Shown: positions 16,431 through 26,207 of the stretch, in pieces
How the letters are laid out: the number at the start of each line of letters is the position of its first letter
How positions within the stretch are numbered: position 1 is the stretch's first letter
Assembly (NCBI GenBank): GCA_029937545.1
Contig: JAPYPR010000009.1
Location: 4,616 to 68,615, forward strand
Length of the DNA stretch: 64,000 bases
Direction of reading: 5' to 3'
From: Erythrobacter sp.
GTDB lineage: Bacteria > Pseudomonadota > Alphaproteobacteria > Sphingomonadales > Sphingomonadaceae
The notes under the pieces: generated by a model
Database searches by the model: none
What the model was told of the DNA's origin: nothing
The model's input: only the letters and a program-made list of their open reading frames with translations
Made by a program: the position numbers and the translations under genes

Positions 16431-17654
16431 CTAGGCCTTCAGCATTTCGGGCAGATCGCCGGAGACCCCGCGGGCTTCGTCCATGAAGAAGCGCTTCAGC
16501 CAGCTCGATCGCTGGACACCCGCCATGCCGAAACGGCGCAGTGCGCTTGCCGCCTTGCCGGGCACGCCGAACAGGCGCGTCAGGCTGTCGGTCGCGCCCA
16601 TGACCATCAGCGAATCGAGCGCGCGCCACTCCTCGTATTTTGTCAGCACCTGCGCGTCGCCGAGATCGAGGCCGAGCCGCAGCGCCTCGTCCAGCACTTC
16701 GACCAGCGCACCCACATCGCGCAGGCCGAGATTGAGGCCCTGTCCGGCAATCGGATGCATCCCGTGGGCACTGTCGCCCACCAGCGCCAGCCGGTCGTCC
16801 ACAATGCGCGCCGTGTGCTGGAAGCCGAGCGGATAGGACGAACGCCCGCTGTTGAGCGTCAGCTCGCCGAGCAGATCGCCCATCCGCTTGCGGATTTCGG
16901 CAAGGAAGGCGCGGTCGGAGAGCTTGAGGACGCCGGCGGCGTCCTTTTCATCGACCGTCCACACGAGCGCGCTCCGGTGCGTGCCGTCCGGCCCGTCGAG
17001 CATGGGGAGCAGCGCGAAGGGGCCTTCGGGATAGAAGATTTCCCAGGCGACATTGTCGTGCGGCTTGGTGTGATCCAGCCCTGCGATGATCGCGCGGTGG
17101 CTGTAATCCCAGCTCGCCATCTTTAGTCCGGCATCTTCGCGCGAAGGCGAACCGCGGCCTTCCGCACCTACCATCAGTGCCGCCTTGAGCACCGTGCCGT
17201 CGCCCAGCGTCGCCGAAACACCGAACTCGCCGCGATCCCGCGCGACGACATCGACCGGGGCGTGCCACGAAATGAGCGGTTCCTTCGCAGCCGCCTCGTG
17301 CAGAGCGAGGCGCAGTTGGCGGTTGGCGAACATGCGGCCCAGCGTGCCCTCGTGCGGTTCGGGCCGGAAATCGAGCTGGCCGGGCTTCATCTGGTCGACC
17401 ACCGCGATGGAGGCGATGTCGCAGCCACGCGGTTCGAGCACATCCTCCAGCCCGATCTTGCGAAACAGGCGCCAGCTGGCCGTCGAAATGGCCGAGGCCC
17501 GCCCGTCGAAGCCTTCCGCCGTCAGCGATGCCGGATCGGCGCGGTCGACGAGATGGCTTGAAATACCCTTGCTCGCCGCGGCCAGCGCCAGCGTCATCCC
17601 GACCAGACCCCCGCCGAGGATCAGCAGGTCGCGAGTGTCGTTTGCCTGTGTCAC
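16431..17654 (-). CDS. UbiH/UbiF-family FAD-dependent hydroxylase
   Basis: A 407-residue flavoprotein monooxygenase of the UbiH/UbiF/VisC/COQ6 group, which hydroxylates the ring of ubiquinone precursors. It shows the N-terminal dinucleotide motif LLILGGGLVGMTLALAAA, the GRASAIS segment, a DG-type motif around MVGAEGRGSPSR and the second FAD motif LVGDSAHGMHPIAGQGLNLG near residue 300. Which ring carbon it modifies cannot be told from sequence, because sphingomonads often have broad-specificity versions. It stands alone, convergent with the hem operon and divergent from the DsbD-type gene. Confidence 0.87.
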   Translation of the reverse strand: MTQANDTRDLLILGGGLVGMTLALAAASKGISSHLVDRADPASLTAEGFDGRASAISTASWRLFRKIGLEDVLEPRGCDIASIAVVDQMKPGQLDFRPEPHEGTLGRMFANRQLRLALHEAAAKEPLISWHAPVDVVARDRGEFGVSATLGDGTVLKAALMVGAEGRGSPSREDAGLKMASWDYSHRAIIAGLDHTKPHDNVAWEIFYPEGPFALLPMLDGPDGTHRSALVWTVDEKDAAGVLKLSDRAFLAEIRKRMGDLLGELTLNSGRSSYPLGFQHTARIVDDRLALVGDSAHGMHPIAGQGLNLGLRDVGALVEVLDEALRLGLDLGDAQVLTKYEEWRALDSLMVMGATDSLTRLFGVPGKAASALRRFGMAGVQRSSWLKRFFMDEARGVSGDLPEMLKA

Positions 17655-17722
17655 GTTTCAGCGCCTCGTTGCGAATAGCCTGTCATGGCCCTAGATGGGC
17701 ATCCGTGGACGAAGCAAGGACA

Positions 17723-19789
17723 ATGACCGGTCTGCGGGTCTTTCAGGCTACGCTGCTCATAGCGGTCCTGGCGCTCTTCGCCGCGCCTGCCGCAGCGCAA
17801 TCGCAGCCCGGCGGACCGAACGATATCGCGGTCGAGATATTCTCCGACCGACAGCAGAGCGCCGATGACGGTTCCGTGCGGATGACCGTCGCGCTGCGCT
17901 TCACGCCGCGATCCGACGAATGGCACGGGTACTGGTCCAATCCCGGCGATGCCGGGCTCGGCATGCAGGTCGAGTGGTCCTGGCCCGAGGAGTGGTTCGG
18001 CGAAGCACGATATCCGCTGCCCAAGCGCCTTGTCATCGCGGATTTGATGAACCACGTTTACGAGGGCGAATACGCGGTTCTTTATCCGGTAACGATCCCC
18101 GCCGATGCCGCGCTGGACGATCTCGGCCCGCTCGAGGCGACGGTCGACTACCTTGCCTGCACCGATGTGATCTGCGTGCCGCGGACCGCGCAGGTGCGGC
18201 TGACGCCAGAGCGGATGAATGCCTCGCTCGACCGCTGGCGTGCCGATGTCGTCCCACCGCTCGGCAGCGAAGCCGGGTTTGAAGTCGTCAGGGATCGCCT
18301 CAGGATCGGCATACCGCTTCCCGCGGCCAGTGACCTTGGCGATGTGCACGTGTTTCTCGCGACAAACGATCTCGGTAGCGGCAAGCGGCCTCGCTATGCC
18401 GCCATCCAGACTTTCTTGCGGGAGGACGATCTGCTGGTCGCCGAAATCCCCTTGCAGGACACACCGCTTGCCGATGAGACCGGCGCACCGGACCGGGTCG
18501 AAGGCATCCTCGACCTCGGCAACGGGCGCGGCGTCAGCTTTACGGCGACACCATCGGACGTTCCGCTTGAAGGTGTTAAGCCGATCCGCAGCGCCGCCAC
18601 ACCGGAGCTTTGGCAATTGCTGCTCGCTGCGCTCGCGGGCGGACTTCTGCTCAACATCATGCCCTGCGTTTTCCCGATCCTCAGCCTCAAGGCACTCGCG
18701 CTGGCCAAGGCTGGCGGGGAGCAGGCTTCGGCGCGCTCCGATGCGCTGGCCTATACCGCTGGGGTCGTTCTGGCCTGCGCGGGGCTGGGCTTGCTGATCC
18801 TCGCCCTGCGTTCGGCGGGCGAGCAGGTCGGCTGGGCCTTCCAGTTGCAGGAGCCGGTCGTGCTCGTCGGGTTGTTCCTGCTGGCGCTGACCATCACTGC
18901 CAATTTCCTCGGCCTGTTCGATCTGCCCGGTCTCGCCGTGTCGGGCCATGGCCCGTCGCGCAGCGGATCGTTTGCGACCGGCCTGCTCGCGGCCTTCGTC
19001 GCCACGCCCTGCACTGGGCCATTCATGGCGCTGGCGCTGGGGGCGGCGCTGGTAATCCCGCCCCTCGACGGGCTGCTCGTCTTTATCGCGCTCGGCATGG
19101 GGCTCGCGCTGCCGTTCCTCCTGATCGGGTTCATCCCTGCGCTCCGCAGGCGCCTGCCGAAGCCCGGTCCCTGGATGGAGCGCTTCCGGCGCTGGATGGC
19201 GCTGCCGATGGGGCTGACGGCGCTCGCACTCGGCTGGTTGCTCTGGCGGGTCGGCGGCGGGGAATACCTCGCGCAGGTCGGGGTCGTCGGCATCTTCGCC
19301 GCGCTCGGCCTGGCGCTGGTCGGTCTGTTGCAGCGCCGTGGGCGGAGCGGAGCGGGGATCGTTGCTGTCGTCCTCGTCGCGGTGCTCGCCCTCGGGACTG
19401 CGCTCTTGCCGGCTCCGCAAGCTCAGGCGAATAGCACCGAAAGCCTGCTCGATCCGGTCGCGTTCTCCGAAACCGCGCTCGCCGAAGCGCGGGCGAGCGG
19501 GCGGCCGGTGTTCGTGTGGTTCACCGCCGACTGGTGCGTCACCTGCAAGGTTAACGAGAGTGTCGCCATCGAACGCGAGAGTACACGCGCTGCCTTCGAA
19601 GACGCAGGCGTCGTCGCCATCCGGGCCGACTGGACCCGGCGCGACGAAGAAATCTCGCGGATCCTGACGCGGCAGGGCGCAGCGGGCGTCCCGCTATATC
19701 TCTGGTACGAACCCGGCGCCGATGCCGAGCAATTGCCGCAAGTGCTTACGCCGGACCTTCTGGCTCGGAAGGCGCGGCCTCCGCGTTAG
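17723..19789 (+). CDS. DsbD-family protein-disulfide reductase
   Basis: A 688-residue inner-membrane electron carrier that passes reductant from cytoplasmic thioredoxin to the periplasm. A signal peptide (ATLLIAVLALFAAPAAAQ) leads to an N-terminal periplasmic domain with the Cys pair in LACTDVICVPRT. The transmembrane DsbD/CcdA core follows, with its two Cys in NIMPCVFPILSLK and VATPCTGPFMALA, and then a C-terminal thioredoxin-like domain with WCVTCK (about residue 605). All three redox modules are intact. ATG 17723 is chosen as it starts the signal peptide, with AAGGA close upstream. The 3' end overlaps the convergent lipoprotein gene by 44 bp. Confidence 0.92.
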   Translation: MTGLRVFQATLLIAVLALFAAPAAAQSQPGGPNDIAVEIFSDRQQSADDGSVRMTVALRFTPRSDEWHGYWSNPGDAGLGMQVEWSWPEEWFGEARYPLPKRLVIADLMNHVYEGEYAVLYPVTIPADAALDDLGPLEATVDYLACTDVICVPRTAQVRLTPERMNASLDRWRADVVPPLGSEAGFEVVRDRLRIGIPLPAASDLGDVHVFLATNDLGSGKRPRYAAIQTFLREDDLLVAEIPLQDTPLADETGAPDRVEGILDLGNGRGVSFTATPSDVPLEGVKPIRSAATPELWQLLLAALAGGLLLNIMPCVFPILSLKALALAKAGGEQASARSDALAYTAGVVLACAGLGLLILALRSAGEQVGWAFQLQEPVVLVGLFLLALTITANFLGLFDLPGLAVSGHGPSRSGSFATGLLAAFVATPCTGPFMALALGAALVIPPLDGLLVFIALGMGLALPFLLIGFIPALRRRLPKPGPWMERFRRWMALPMGLTALALGWLLWRVGGGEYLAQVGVVGIFAALGLALVGLLQRRGRSGAGIVAVVLVAVLALGTALLPAPQAQANSTESLLDPVAFSETALAEARASGRPVFVWFTADWCVTCKVNESVAIERESTRAAFEDAGVVAIRADWTRRDEEISRILTRQGAAGVPLYLWYEPGADAEQLPQVLTPDLLARKARPPR

Positions 19790-20327
19790 ATCCTTCGGGC
19801 TGGGCGTCCTCCTGGCGGCGGCAATTTTCGACCAGTTCGCCCGGCAGTGCACTCGGATGGAGAATCAGGCTTCCCGCACCCGGAACGGTCGCTTCGACCT
19901 GCCGCGTGCCGGTCAAAACGTCGAGCGCAGGGTCCTCGGCCTCGACTGCGCCTTCCCAACGCCAGATGTCTCCCCGCTCGGTCGCATCGATCTTGAGCCG
20001 CGAGACATGGCCGTTGCCGATCAGCGCCAGGATCGCTTTCGCATGCGCGTCGGCCTTGGCGAAGCGCGTGTAGGCGACCAGCGGCAGACCGCCTTGGTCG
20101 GTGCATTCGAGCGCAAAAAACGGCCGTTCGCCCGGTTTGCCGTAGAGCAAACGGTCGGCATTGTCCGTCGCCGCCCACACCGCACCCTCGGTATCGGGAG
20201 ACCGGATCGGTTCGGACGGCGTTGCGGCGCGCGGCGCAATGCGCGTGCGCTCGGTGTATTCGTCCGAGGCCGGCGGCTTACAGGCTGCCAGCGCAAGAAC
20301 GAATAGCGGTGCAAGGGTGCGAACCAT
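19746..20327 (-). CDS. Putative lipoprotein, member of a tandem pair
   Basis: A 193-residue predicted lipoprotein (lipobox LALAAC in the first 20 residues) with no domain I can name. The mature part has ADRLLYGKPGERPFFALECT, a conserved WRWEGAVEAEDPALDVL stretch and TVPGAGSLILHPSALPGELVENC near the end. It resembles the next lipoprotein upstream in overall plan: a LYG motif, a Cys in the middle, a TVP segment and a terminal Cys, so the two are probably distant paralogues. The start is set at MVRTLAPLF, which gives a normal signal peptide; an in-frame ATG eight codons earlier is possible. The last 44 bp overlap the end of the DsbD-type gene on the other strand. Confidence 0.65.
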   Translation of the reverse strand: MVRTLAPLFVLALAACKPPASDEYTERTRIAPRAATPSEPIRSPDTEGAVWAATDNADRLLYGKPGERPFFALECTDQGGLPLVAYTRFAKADAHAKAILALIGNGHVSRLKIDATERGDIWRWEGAVEAEDPALDVLTGTRQVEATVPGAGSLILHPSALPGELVENCRRQEDAQPEGSNAEAAPSEPEGPA

Positions 20328-20423
20328 CGCTGCGGCTATGGCACAGCGCATCGCACGATCAAGCGGCAGGGCGGAAATGTCCTCAGGCGTTATGCGATCG
20401 GCATAGCGCCAGGACGTCTCACA

Positions 20424-20972
20424 TCAGGAATCCGACATGCAGGTGTCGAGCGCAGCGGTCAGCTGCTGCGAGGCGGGCACGGTGATCGAGCGCTCGCCCA
20501 GCGTCAGCGTGGTCGGAGAAGTTGCACCGGCCAGCAGCATATAGGCCTCGCTGCCCTGCGGAACATCGCCCTGCCAGATCGCGTCGGGCCCGAGCACGCT
20601 GGCCATGCCTTCGACTTCGACCTCGGCAGTTTCGTCACCATTGCGAATCGAGAGCGTTTCGGTCGCATCCGCAGTCGCCTGCTCGATCCACTGGAAGACC
20701 AGCGTTTCGTCTCCGGTGACGGCACCATTGCAGGAGAAGGAAATTACACCCTCGCTTTCTGCTGTACCGTAAAGGGCGGTGCGGGTCGACGGCTTGTAGA
20801 ACCAGCGCCGACCTTCCTCGTCGAACTCGATATTCTCGCCCGAGCGCGGGCCTTCGACCGGGCGGTTCTCTGCAATGGCGGCCGTTTCCTCGCTCACATC
20901 GCCATCACCTTCACCGGAATCGCCACACGCGGCCAAGGCCAGCACGGCAACGGAAGCAAGCAGGATACGCAT
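20424..20972 (-). CDS. Putative lipoprotein, member of a tandem pair
   Basis: A 182-residue predicted lipoprotein: signal MRILLASVAVLALAACGDSG with lipobox LAAC, an acidic linker, then a globular region with TALYGTAESEGVISFSCNG, IWQGDVPQG and SITVPASQQLTAALDTC. The arrangement of the LYG motif, mid-protein Cys, TVP segment and C-terminal Cys parallels the adjacent lipoprotein gene downstream, suggesting an old duplication and a possible disulfide between the two Cys. No enzyme motif is seen. Its expression must start in the 81-bp gap next to uvrB's 3' end. Function unknown. Confidence 0.68.
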   Translation of the reverse strand: MRILLASVAVLALAACGDSGEGDGDVSEETAAIAENRPVEGPRSGENIEFDEEGRRWFYKPSTRTALYGTAESEGVISFSCNGAVTGDETLVFQWIEQATADATETLSIRNGDETAEVEVEGMASVLGPDAIWQGDVPQGSEAYMLLAGATSPTTLTLGERSITVPASQQLTAALDTCMSDS

Positions 20973-21053
20973 GGTAATCTCCGAATAGTTCGCCGAATAA
21001 ACTCGGGCGACGTCAATCGGGTTCCGAAAACGATAGTTAATCAGGTGTTTACT

Positions 21054-23249
21054 TTAAGGTTTGCCGCCCATTCGTTTGTATCGCGTCTTGCCGTAGCGGG
21101 TCTTGCGCGTGCCCGGCCGTCCGGCATCGCTGCGGCCGACGCGGGGTGCCTTCTTCTCTTCGTCGCCGAGGCCCAGTTCGTCGTTCTCCAGTCGGCGAAT
21201 TTCGTCACGCAGGCGGCCGGCTTCCTCGAATTCCAGATCGGCGGCGGCGGCGCGCATACGCTTCTCAAGGTCTTCGATATAGGCGCGAAGATTGTGGCCG
21301 ACGAGGTTGTTCCGCTCGTCGTCGCCCGTTTTGACGGTAACGCCGTCCTGCGCTGCGGTGTGCGCGACGATATCGGCGATGTTGCGCTTGATCGTCCTGG
21401 GCGTGATGCCGTGCTCTTCGTTATAGGCTTTCTGCTTTTCGCGGCGGCGGTCGGTTTCCGCGATCGCGCGCTCCATGCTGCCCGTTACACGGTCGGCGTA
21501 GAGGATCACGCGACCCTCAACGTTGCGCGCCGCGCGGCCGATCGTCTGAACGAGGCTCGTTTCCGAACGCAGGAAGCCTTCCTTGTCCGCATCGAGAATG
21601 CAGACCAGCCCGCATTCGGGAATGTCGAGGCCTTCGCGCAGCAGGTTGATGCCCACCAGCACATCGTACACCCCGAGCCGCAGGTCGCGGATGAGTTCGA
21701 TACGTTCCAGCGTCTCCACGTCGGAGTGCATGTAACGCACCTTCACGCCCGCCTCGTGCATGAACTCGGTGAGGTCTTCCGCCATGCGCTTGGTCAGCGT
21801 GGTGACGAGTGTGCGATAGCCCATCTTCGCGGTTTTCTTACACTCCTCGATGCAGTCCTGGACCTGGTCCTCGACCGGCTTGATCTCGACCGGCGGATCG
21901 ATGAGGCCGGTTGGGCGAATGACCTGTTCGGCAAACACGCCGCCGGTCTGCTCCATCTCCCATGTGCCGGGCGTGGCGGACACGCAGAAGGTCTGCGGGC
22001 GCATCGCGTCCCACTCGTTGAAGCGAAGCGGGCGGTTGTCGATGCAGGACGGCAGGCGAAAACCGTATTCGGCGAGCGTGATCTTGCGCCGGTGGTCGCC
22101 CTTCGCCATCGCGCCGATCTGCGGCACGGTCTGGTGGCTTTCATCGACGAACAGCAGCGCGTTTTCAGGTAGATATTCGAACAGCGTGGGCGGCGGTTCA
22201 CCGGGGAGACGCCCGGTCAGGAAGCGGCTGTAGTTCTCGATACCCGCGCAACTGCCTGTTGCGGCAATCATCTCGAGGTCGAAATTCGTGCGCTGCTCGA
22301 GCCGCTGGGCTTCGAGCAACCGGCCTTCCTCCTGCAGTTCCTTGAGGCGCTCGGTCAGCTCGAACTTGATGGCCTCGCTGGCCTGCTTCATCGTCGGGCC
22401 GGGCGTGACGTAGTGCGAATTGGCGTAAATGCGAACCTTGTCGAGGCTCGCGCCTTTCTTTCCGGTCAGCGGGTCGAACTCGCTGATCTCCTCGATCTCG
22501 TCGCCGAAGAAACTGACGCGCCAGGCCATGTCCTCGTAGTGACTCGGGAAGATTTCGAGGTTGTCTCCGCGAACCCGGAAATTGCCGCGCGCGAAGGCGG
22601 CATCGTTGCGCTTGTATTGCAGCGCAACCAGCTTGCGGATCAGCTCGCGCTGGTCGACGCTGGTGTCTTTCTTGATGTCGAAGATCATGGCCGAGTAAGT
22701 CTCGACCGAACCGATACCATAGAGGCAGGATACCGAGGCGACGATGATGACATCGTCCCGTTCCAGCAGGGCGCGCGTGGCCGAATGGCGCATCCGGTCG
22801 ATCGCCTCGTTCACCGAGCTTTCCTTCTCGATGTAGGTGTCGGACCGCGGGACGTAGGCTTCGGGCTGGTAATAGTCGTAATAGCTGACGAAATATTCGA
22901 CCGCATTCTCCGGGAAGAAGCTTTTGAATTCGCCGTAGAGCTGCGCTGCAAGGATCTTGTTCGGCGCAAGGATCAGGGCCGGGCGCTGCAATTCCTCGAT
23001 CACCTTGGCCATGGTGAAGGTCTTGCCCGAACCCGTTACGCCGAGCAGCACCTGCGTCTGCTCTTCGTCCTTGGCCGCCGAGGTCAGCTCGGCGATGGCC
23101 GTCGGCTGGTCGCCCGAAGGCGTATAGTCGCTGACGAGCTTGAACTTCTTGCCCGGCATCGATTTCTCGGGGCGGGCGGGTTTGTGCGGGGTGAATTCGC
23201 CGGTGGTGTCCGGTTCTTCGAGTCCGCGCCTGATAACGAGTTCGGCCAT
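21054..23249 (-). CDS. uvrB: UvrABC system protein B
   Basis: A 731-residue DNA-damage-recognition helicase of nucleotide excision repair. It has Walker [14 protein letters not shown], the beta-hairpin region [20 protein letters not shown], helicase motif [19 protein letters not shown] and QTIGRAARN. The C-terminal UVR motif ([20 protein letters not shown]) contacts UvrC, followed by a short basic tail. The start [15 protein letters not shown] is chosen because the extra 26 codons upstream look non-coding. It is transcribed alone, divergent from the DUF3617 lipoprotein gene. Confidence 0.97.
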   Translation of the reverse strand: MAELVIRRGLEEPDTTGEFTPHKPARPEKSMPGKKFKLVSDYTPSGDQPTAIAELTSAAKDEEQTQVLLGVTGSGKTFTMAKVIEELQRPALILAPNKILAAQLYGEFKSFFPENAVEYFVSYYDYYQPEAYVPRSDTYIEKESSVNEAIDRMRHSATRALLERDDVIIVASVSCLYGIGSVETYSAMIFDIKKDTSVDQRELIRKLVALQYKRNDAAFARGNFRVRGDNLEIFPSHYEDMAWRVSFFGDEIEEISEFDPLTGKKGASLDKVRIYANSHYVTPGPTMKQASEAIKFELTERLKELQEEGRLLEAQRLEQRTNFDLEMIAATGSCAGIENYSRFLTGRLPGEPPPTLFEYLPENALLFVDESHQTVPQIGAMAKGDHRRKITLAEYGFRLPSCIDNRPLRFNEWDAMRPQTFCVSATPGTWEMEQTGGVFAEQVIRPTGLIDPPVEIKPVEDQVQDCIEECKKTAKMGYRTLVTTLTKRMAEDLTEFMHEAGVKVRYMHSDVETLERIELIRDLRLGVYDVLVGINLLREGLDIPECGLVCILDADKEGFLRSETSLVQTIGRAARNVEGRVILYADRVTGSMERAIAETDRRREKQKAYNEEHGITPRTIKRNIADIVAHTAAQDGVTVKTGDDERNNLVGHNLRAYIEDLEKRMRAAAADLEFEEAGRLRDEIRRLENDELGLGDEEKKAPRVGRSDAGRPGTRKTRYGKTRYKRMGGKP

Positions 23250-23347
23250 GGGTGCACATATGGGGAACGGCGGCGCGGCGATCAACGCCCGGTTGCACGA
23301 GGCGTCATGGCTGCTAGCTTGCGACATTCATCACGGGAGAATTGGCC

Positions 23348-23887
23348 ATGCACAGATATCTATTCGCAAGCGTTGCGGCGCTCGGCCTCGCGGCTTGTGG
23401 CGGCAGCACCAGTGCCGATGCGGACGGTGATGGCGAGATCACCGGTGCAGAGGTCGCCGAGATGGCCGACGAAATGGTCAAGCCCGAAGCCGGCCAGTAT
23501 CGCGCGACCACCGAACTGGTCGAGCTCGAGGCGCCCGGCGCACCGCCGGAAGCGGTCGAGATGATGCGCGGCATGATGAGCCGGAGCTTCGAGTATTGCC
23601 TGACTCAAGAGGAAGCCGACCGGGGCTTCGAGGAAATGGCGCGCGAGTCCCAGGACGAGAACTGCTCATTCGAGAAGTTCGACGTCGATGGCGGCGATAT
23701 CGATGCTATCATGACCTGCTCCGGCCAGGGCGAGGGCACGATGCGCATGACGATGCAGGGCAGCGGCGGACGGACGAGTTCCGAGATGACGATGACCATG
23801 GAAGGCAATATTCCGGGCCAAGGCGAAGGCAGGATGGTCATGAACACCAGCCACGAACGCATCGGCGATTGTCCGGCCGAGGGCTGA
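23348..23887 (+). CDS. DUF3617-type lipoprotein with an EF-hand loop
   Basis: A 179-residue lipoprotein (lipobox GLAAC, Cys17) of the DUF3617 type, recognisable from the KPEAGQYRATTELVELEAPG opening, paired Cys residues and the Gly/Met/Thr-rich repeats GTMRMTMQG and SEMTMTMEG. Directly after the lipobox it carries a textbook EF-hand loop, DADGDGEITGAE (residues 24-35: Asp1, Asp3, Asp5, Gly6, Ile8, Glu12), followed by a helix, so calcium binding is plausible. ATG 23348 has GGGAGA at a good distance; TTG 23342 is an alternative. Function unknown. Confidence 0.75.
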   Translation: MHRYLFASVAALGLAACGGSTSADADGDGEITGAEVAEMADEMVKPEAGQYRATTELVELEAPGAPPEAVEMMRGMMSRSFEYCLTQEEADRGFEEMARESQDENCSFEKFDVDGGDIDAIMTCSGQGEGTMRMTMQGSGGRTSSEMTMTMEGNIPGQGEGRMVMNTSHERIGDCPAEG

Positions 23888-23934
23888 TGACACTTCGATG
23901 ACAGGGTGACATTCGGGACCCGTTAATCGCGCCC

Positions 23935-24720
23935 ATGCATTATGACGCGGTGATGGCAACGTTACCGTTCAAAGACAGCGCACTCCAGCATCGTGAGGAA
24001 CTGGCGCGCCGCTGGGCACTCGCCAAGGAGCCGTGCCCCGACGATGCTCGGGGTCCTCGCTGGCAATTGTTGCTCCGCGAATTTCTCTGGCCGTTCGAAC
24101 CGTTGCGCCGACGCCTCGGCGCAACGCTGGAGATTTCTCCGGCTGCCGATCCCAAGCATATCATGCTCCTGCCGGGCTTCGGTGCGCATCCGATCCGCAT
24201 GCGCTGGATGGCACGGCGCCTGGAAGAGGCAGGGCACACCGCCAAGCGCTGGGGCCTCGGCTACAATCTCGGTGCCACGGCCGACCGCTTTGCGCGCGTC
24301 GAGAAGCGCTTGCTGGCGCTTTACGAGCGGCATGGCGAGCCGATCGTGCTGGTCGGCTGGAGTCTTGGCGGAGTGATGGCGCGGGAACTTGCCAAGCAGC
24401 ATCCCGACAAGGTCGCGAAAGTCGTCACCATGGGCTCGCCCTTTTCCGGCAGCCCGCGGGCGAACAATGGCTGGCGTGCCTATCAGGCGATTGCGGGCCA
24501 CCGCGTGGACGAGCCGGAAATCGACACGGTCGTTGCGGAAAAGCCGCCGGTGGAAACCGTCGCGATCTGGAGCCCGTGCGACGGAGTCGTCCATCCCAAG
24601 TCGGCCTGCGGTCGCCCCGGCGAACGCGACCGCGCCGTTCCCGTGCGCTGTTCGCACATGGGCCTCGTCATGTCCAATGAGGCGATGGCGGCGCTCCTCG
24701 CGGAACTTGATCGCGCCTGA
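23935..24720 (+). CDS. Alpha/beta hydrolase (lipase-like)
   Basis: A 261-residue alpha/beta-fold hydrolase. The nucleophile elbow is GWSLGG (Ser143), preceded by the oxyanion-type LLPGFGAHPIRM. The acid is probably the Asp of WSPCDGVVHP and the catalytic His lies in VRCSHMGLVMS. There is no signal peptide, so it is probably cytoplasmic or membrane-associated. The ATG at 23935 and a second one at 23953 are both possible starts. It precedes the Anbu operon by 59 bp on the same strand, and no shared function is evident. Substrate unknown. Confidence 0.8.
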   Translation: MHYDAVMATLPFKDSALQHREELARRWALAKEPCPDDARGPRWQLLLREFLWPFEPLRRRLGATLEISPAADPKHIMLLPGFGAHPIRMRWMARRLEEAGHTAKRWGLGYNLGATADRFARVEKRLLALYERHGEPIVLVGWSLGGVMARELAKQHPDKVAKVVTMGSPFSGSPRANNGWRAYQAIAGHRVDEPEIDTVVAEKPPVETVAIWSPCDGVVHPKSACGRPGERDRAVPVRCSHMGLVMSNEAMAALLAELDRA

Positions 24721-24779
24721 AGGCTTGTGTTCCTGTAGGATCGCGGCATGTTCTGTGCCGTGAACATCCCCGGGGGACA

Positions 24780-26207
24780 ATGACGGGCAACGCCGAATTC
24801 TTCGACGAGATGCATGGTGCCGATGGCAGCGTGCGCGACGCCTATGAGCGATATTGCGACTGGTTCGACGAGCAAAAGACCGGCTTGCTCAAGCGAAAGC
24901 ACGCCGAGGCCGAAACGAATTTCCGCAAGACCGGGATCACTTTCAACGTCTATGGCGAGGACGAGGCCGAGGAACGGCTGATCCCCTTCGACATGGTGCC
25001 GCGCGTTATCACCGCGTCCGAATGGCGCAAGCTCACCCGCGGGATCGAGCAGCGCGTGTCGGCGCTCAACGCCTTCATGCACGATCTCTACCACCGGCAG
25101 GAGATCATTCGCGCCGGGCGCATTCCGGAGCGGTTGTTCCGGGACAATGCCGCGTGGCTGCCGAACATGGTCGGCTTCACGCCGCCGGGCGGGGTTTACA
25201 CGCATATCGTCGGCATCGACCTGGTCCGCACCGGGCCGGATGAATTCTACGTGCTGGAAGACAATGCCCGCACGCCATCGGGCGTCAGCTACATGCTGGA
25301 AAATCGCGAAACGATGATGGCGATGTTCCCCGAGCTGTTCATGCGCGTGCCGGTGGAGCAGGTCTCCGACTATCCGCGCCGCCTCGCCAAGAGCCTCGCT
25401 GCCTGCGCGCCCCATTGCACCGAGGGCAAGCCGACCGTCGCCGTGCTTACGCCGGGGATCTACAATTCTGCCTATTTCGAACACGCCTTCCTCGCCGACC
25501 AGATGGGCGCGGAGCTGATCGAAGGCAGCGATTTAAGAGTGATCGACGGGCGCGTTGCTATGCGCACGACGCATGGGTTCCAGCCGGTCGACGTGATCTA
25601 TCGCCGGGTGGACGACGACTTCCTCGATCCGATGACCTTTAACGAGGACAGCGTGCTGGGCGTGCCGGGCATCATGGATGTCTACCGCGCGGGCGGCGTC
25701 ACCATTGCCAATGCACCGGGGACGGGGGTTTGCGACGACAAGGCAATCTACTCCTTCATGCCAGAGATCGTCGAATTCTACACCGGCGAGAAACCCTTGC
25801 TGCCGAATGTCGAAACGCACCGCTGCGCCGATGAAGAGACGCTGAAATACGTGCTCGATAATCTCGAGGAGCTGGTGGTCAAGGAAGTGCACGGCTCTGG
25901 TGGCTACGGCATGCTCATCGGCCCTGCGGCCTCGAAGAAAGAGATCGACGAGTTCCGCAAGAAGCTGGTCGAAAACCCCGAGAATTACATCGCGCAGCCC
26001 ACCCTGTCGCTCTCGACCTGCCCGATCTTCACCAAGAAGGGCCTCGCGCCGCGCCATGTCGACTTGCGGCCCTTCGTGCTCGTGTCGCCCGACAAGGTCG
26101 ACATCACGCCGGGTGGCCTCACGCGCGTGGCGCTGAAAGAGGGTTCGCTGGTGGTGAACTCGAGCCAGGGCGGCGGCACCAAAGACACCTGGGTGCTCAA
26201 AGACTGA
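24780..26207 (+). CDS. Circularly permuted ATP-grasp protein of the Anbu operon
   Basis: A 475-residue circularly permuted ATP-grasp type 2 protein (COG2308). Landmarks are FNVYGEDEAEERLIPFDMVP, LPNMVGFTPPGGVY, YVLEDNARTPSGVSYMLENR, VDVIYRRVDDDFLDP, ELVVKEVHGSGGYGMLIGP and PRHVDLRPFVL. This gene typically travels with alpha-E, transglutaminase and Anbu genes, as here. ATP-grasp enzymes ligate carboxylates to amines, so it may build a peptide-like bond; its substrate is not known. The stop overlaps the alpha-E start (TGATG). ATG 24780 follows a GGGGGAC stretch. Confidence 0.92.
   Translation: MTGNAEFFDEMHGADGSVRDAYERYCDWFDEQKTGLLKRKHAEAETNFRKTGITFNVYGEDEAEERLIPFDMVPRVITASEWRKLTRGIEQRVSALNAFMHDLYHRQEIIRAGRIPERLFRDNAAWLPNMVGFTPPGGVYTHIVGIDLVRTGPDEFYVLEDNARTPSGVSYMLENRETMMAMFPELFMRVPVEQVSDYPRRLAKSLAACAPHCTEGKPTVAVLTPGIYNSAYFEHAFLADQMGAELIEGSDLRVIDGRVAMRTTHGFQPVDVIYRRVDDDFLDPMTFNEDSVLGVPGIMDVYRAGGVTIANAPGTGVCDDKAIYSFMPEIVEFYTGEKPLLPNVETHRCADEETLKYVLDNLEELVVKEVHGSGGYGMLIGPAASKKEIDEFRKKLVENPENYIAQPTLSLSTCPIFTKKGLAPRHVDLRPFVLVSPDKVDITPGGLTRVALKEGSLVVNSSQGGGTKDTWVLKD

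Noticed and set aside
17651-19420. A 589-codon minus-strand frame opposite the DsbD-type gene
   Set aside because: Extremely rich in Arg/Glu/Gln with no fold signature; the plus-strand gene has all three DsbD modules.
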